From Flavobacterium akiainvivens (lineage in GTDB: Bacteria > Bacteroidota > Bacteroidia > Flavobacteriales > Flavobacteriaceae), in contig NZ_LIYD01000005.1 of assembly GCF_001278115.1 (NCBI RefSeq), positions 1,937,431 through 2,001,430 on the forward strand: a DNA stretch of 64,000 bases. The letters run 5' to 3'. Position numbers and translations under genes: made by a program. The first letter of the stretch is position 1; every line of letters begins with the position of its first letter. Positions 62,843 to 64,000 of this stretch are shown here, one piece after another. The notes under the pieces are model-generated. The model had not been told where the DNA came from. It saw only the letters and a list, made by a program, of their open reading frames with translations, and searched no databases.

Positions 62843-64000
62843 CCCCTCTTGGCCGATTTAAAAAGACCCCTCTCGCCGGCTGAAACTGACCCCCTTTCGC
62901 CGGAGCAAACTGACCCCTGTTGGCCAGTTTAAATTGACCCCTCAAAAAAAGTAGAAAAAGTAGTCTTGTGGCGGGCTTTTGGAACAAGGATTAGTTTAGC
63001 GTTTTGATAAACTAATCCTGAGATAGACCATGTCCAATAAGCCGATAAAGATGAATAAATTAAGACAGATTATCCGTCTGTACTGCCAGGGTACAGGCAT
63101 TAAGACCATCCATGGGATGGTGGGTACCTCCCGCAACACCATCAAGAAGTACGTCCGGGTCTGGAACACGCTGGACATGGATTTTGAAGCCTTTAGCGCC
63201 CGTAGTGACAGCGAACTCTCGGTTATCTTTACCACCCCTGTTGCCAAAATCCACAGCAGCCCGCGCATGCGGGAACTGGAACCACTGTTGCCTGAACTCT
63301 GTAAAAGGCTTAAAAAGAAAGGTATGACCCGTGAGATCCTCTACAAGGAATATCTCGAAAAACATCCGGATGGCTATAGCCGTTCGAGTTTTAATAATGC
63401 CATCCATACGTACCTTCAACTCTCCAAACCGGTCATGCATGTGGAACATAAGGCCGGTGATAAGATATACATCGACTTTGCCGGCAGCAAGCTCAGGGTT
63501 GGCCAGGGAGAGGCTGCACGTGAGGTGGAGGTTTTTGTAGCCATACTGGGCTGTAGCCAGCTTACTTATGTTGAAGCAGTGGACAGCCAGCGTAAGGAAG
63601 ACCTGATCCTTGCCTGCCAAAACGCCCTGCGTTACTTTGGTGGGGTGCCCAAGGCCATCGTGCCGGACAACCTGCGCTCGGCAGTAACACGGGGCAGCAA
63701 GTATGAGGCAGTACTCAACGATGAGTTTGCTGCCTTTGCCGAGCACTACGGTGTTACCATAGTGCCTGCGCGCGTTTATAAGCCCCGTGACAAGTCTTTG
63801 GTGGAAGGTGCGGTAAAACTCATCTACCGCAGCATTTACACCCGTCTGGAAGGTCTTAGCTTCGATAACCTTGTATCGCTTAACGAATCGATACTCCCGG
63901 CACTTGAAATGCACAACAATAAGCCCTTCTCCGGGCGCAGCTACTCCCGACGCGAACAGTTCGAGGAGATAGAGCGTGAAGCCTTATCTGCATTAAACCC
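62833..64000 (+). mobile_element. IS21-family insertion sequence, left end, runs past the window
   Basis: The end begins near TGCAAACTGACCCCT (62833). It carries five copies of a motif close to AAACTGACCCCT followed by a TGGCC or CGCCGG-like tail, at about 62836, 62861, 62882, 62906 and 62932. Repeated transposase-binding sites at the ends are typical of IS21. istA follows. The right end, istB and the target duplication are outside the window. Confidence 0.85.
63030..64000 (+). CDS. istA: IS21-family transposase IstA, partial
   Basis: The frame is open from the ATG at 63030 to the window edge (323 codons). An N-terminal helix-turn-helix (LRQIIRLYCQGTGIKTIHGM) is followed by the DDE domain: Asp in KIYIDFAG, Asp in VPDNLRSAV and Glu in LVEGAVKLIYR. 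It cuts and joins DNA with the help of the ATPase IstB. It lies in the same direction as the broken SDR and so behind promoter S5. Confidence 0.92.
   Translation, partial: MSNKPIKMNKLRQIIRLYCQGTGIKTIHGMVGTSRNTIKKYVRVWNTLDMDFEAFSARSDSELSVIFTTPVAKIHSSPRMRELEPLLPELCKRLKKKGMTREILYKEYLEKHPDGYSRSSFNNAIHTYLQLSKPVMHVEHKAGDKIYIDFAGSKLRVGQGEAAREVEVFVAILGCSQLTYVEAVDSQRKEDLILACQNALRYFGGVPKAIVPDNLRSAVTRGSKYEAVLNDEFAAFAEHYGVTIVPARVYKPRDKSLVEGAVKLIYRSIYTRLEGLSFDNLVSLNESILPALEMHNNKPFSGRSYSRREQFEEIEREALSALN

Noticed and set aside
63060..63914. Open frame on the minus strand inside istA
   Set aside because: It is the shadow of the istA frame, which carries the helix-turn-helix and the DDE motifs.

Overview
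This window comes from a member of the Bacteroidota, most likely a Flavobacteriaceae close to Flavobacterium. The evidence is a SusC/SusD polysaccharide utilisation locus, two proteins with type IX secretion (Por) C-terminal sorting domains, promoters of the TTG-N19-21-TAnnTTTG type, almost no Shine-Dalgarno sequences, a 53-residue bL34, and a carB that lacks the C-terminal allosteric domain. Species cannot be assigned from the sequence alone. No tRNA, rRNA or CRISPR array was seen.

Layout. (1) 118-1956: a secreted type IX cargo protein. (2) 2.2-17.3 kb, minus strand: an arabinan utilisation locus in the order susC, susD, GH51, three GH43, GH127, GH51 and a lipoprotein aldose 1-epimerase. A divergent Nudix-type regulator of the AraR/NrtR kind (17558-18241) sits at its head. 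A 19-bp operator-like sequence occurs both at the susC transcription start and at the galM promoter. (3) 18.3-22.5 kb: an S41 protease, then an ECF sigma factor, a putative anti-sigma protein and three DUF4252 proteins. (4) 22.5-39.7 kb: mostly household genes (M48 protease, rmuC, thioesterase, a two-CxxCH cytochrome, rpmH, carB, S9 peptidase, CotH-like type IX cargo, Na+/H+ antiporter), with two kinds of intergenic repeat. (5) 40-51 kb: an amidohydrolase plus GH95 pair, a GH28-like protein with a carbohydrate-binding domain, an AraC regulator, a quinone-reductase-like enzyme, two beta-propeller proteins and a PEBP protein. (6) 51.4-62.8 kb: a gene group rich in AraC regulators, with alpha/beta hydrolases, SDR oxidoreductases, an AhpD-like protein, a DUF417 protein and an MFS exporter. 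(7) 62.83 kb to the end: the left end of an IS21-family element that has cut an SDR gene.

The most striking observation is in region 6. Five transcription units share one upstream element: an ACGT start, then two AraC-like half-sites (near TGTGCTATT and TGAACCATT) 21 bp apart. In all five, a TAnnTTTG-like -7 box begins exactly 58 bp after the ACGT. This looks like an undescribed activator-dependent regulon covering exporter, SDRs, hydrolases, AhpD-like protein and one AraC regulator (61351-62247), which would then be autoregulated. The IS21 element has landed in the last member, in the same orientation, so the same promoter now points into its transposase gene.

Smaller points of interest: a degraded IS21 istA tail at 45.5 kb that matches the element at the right edge, a strong hairpin between susD and the first GH51 gene, four REP-like units near 22.6 kb, a repeat that appears to supply the -33 box of carB, and an AraC gene that has lost most of its DNA-binding domain.
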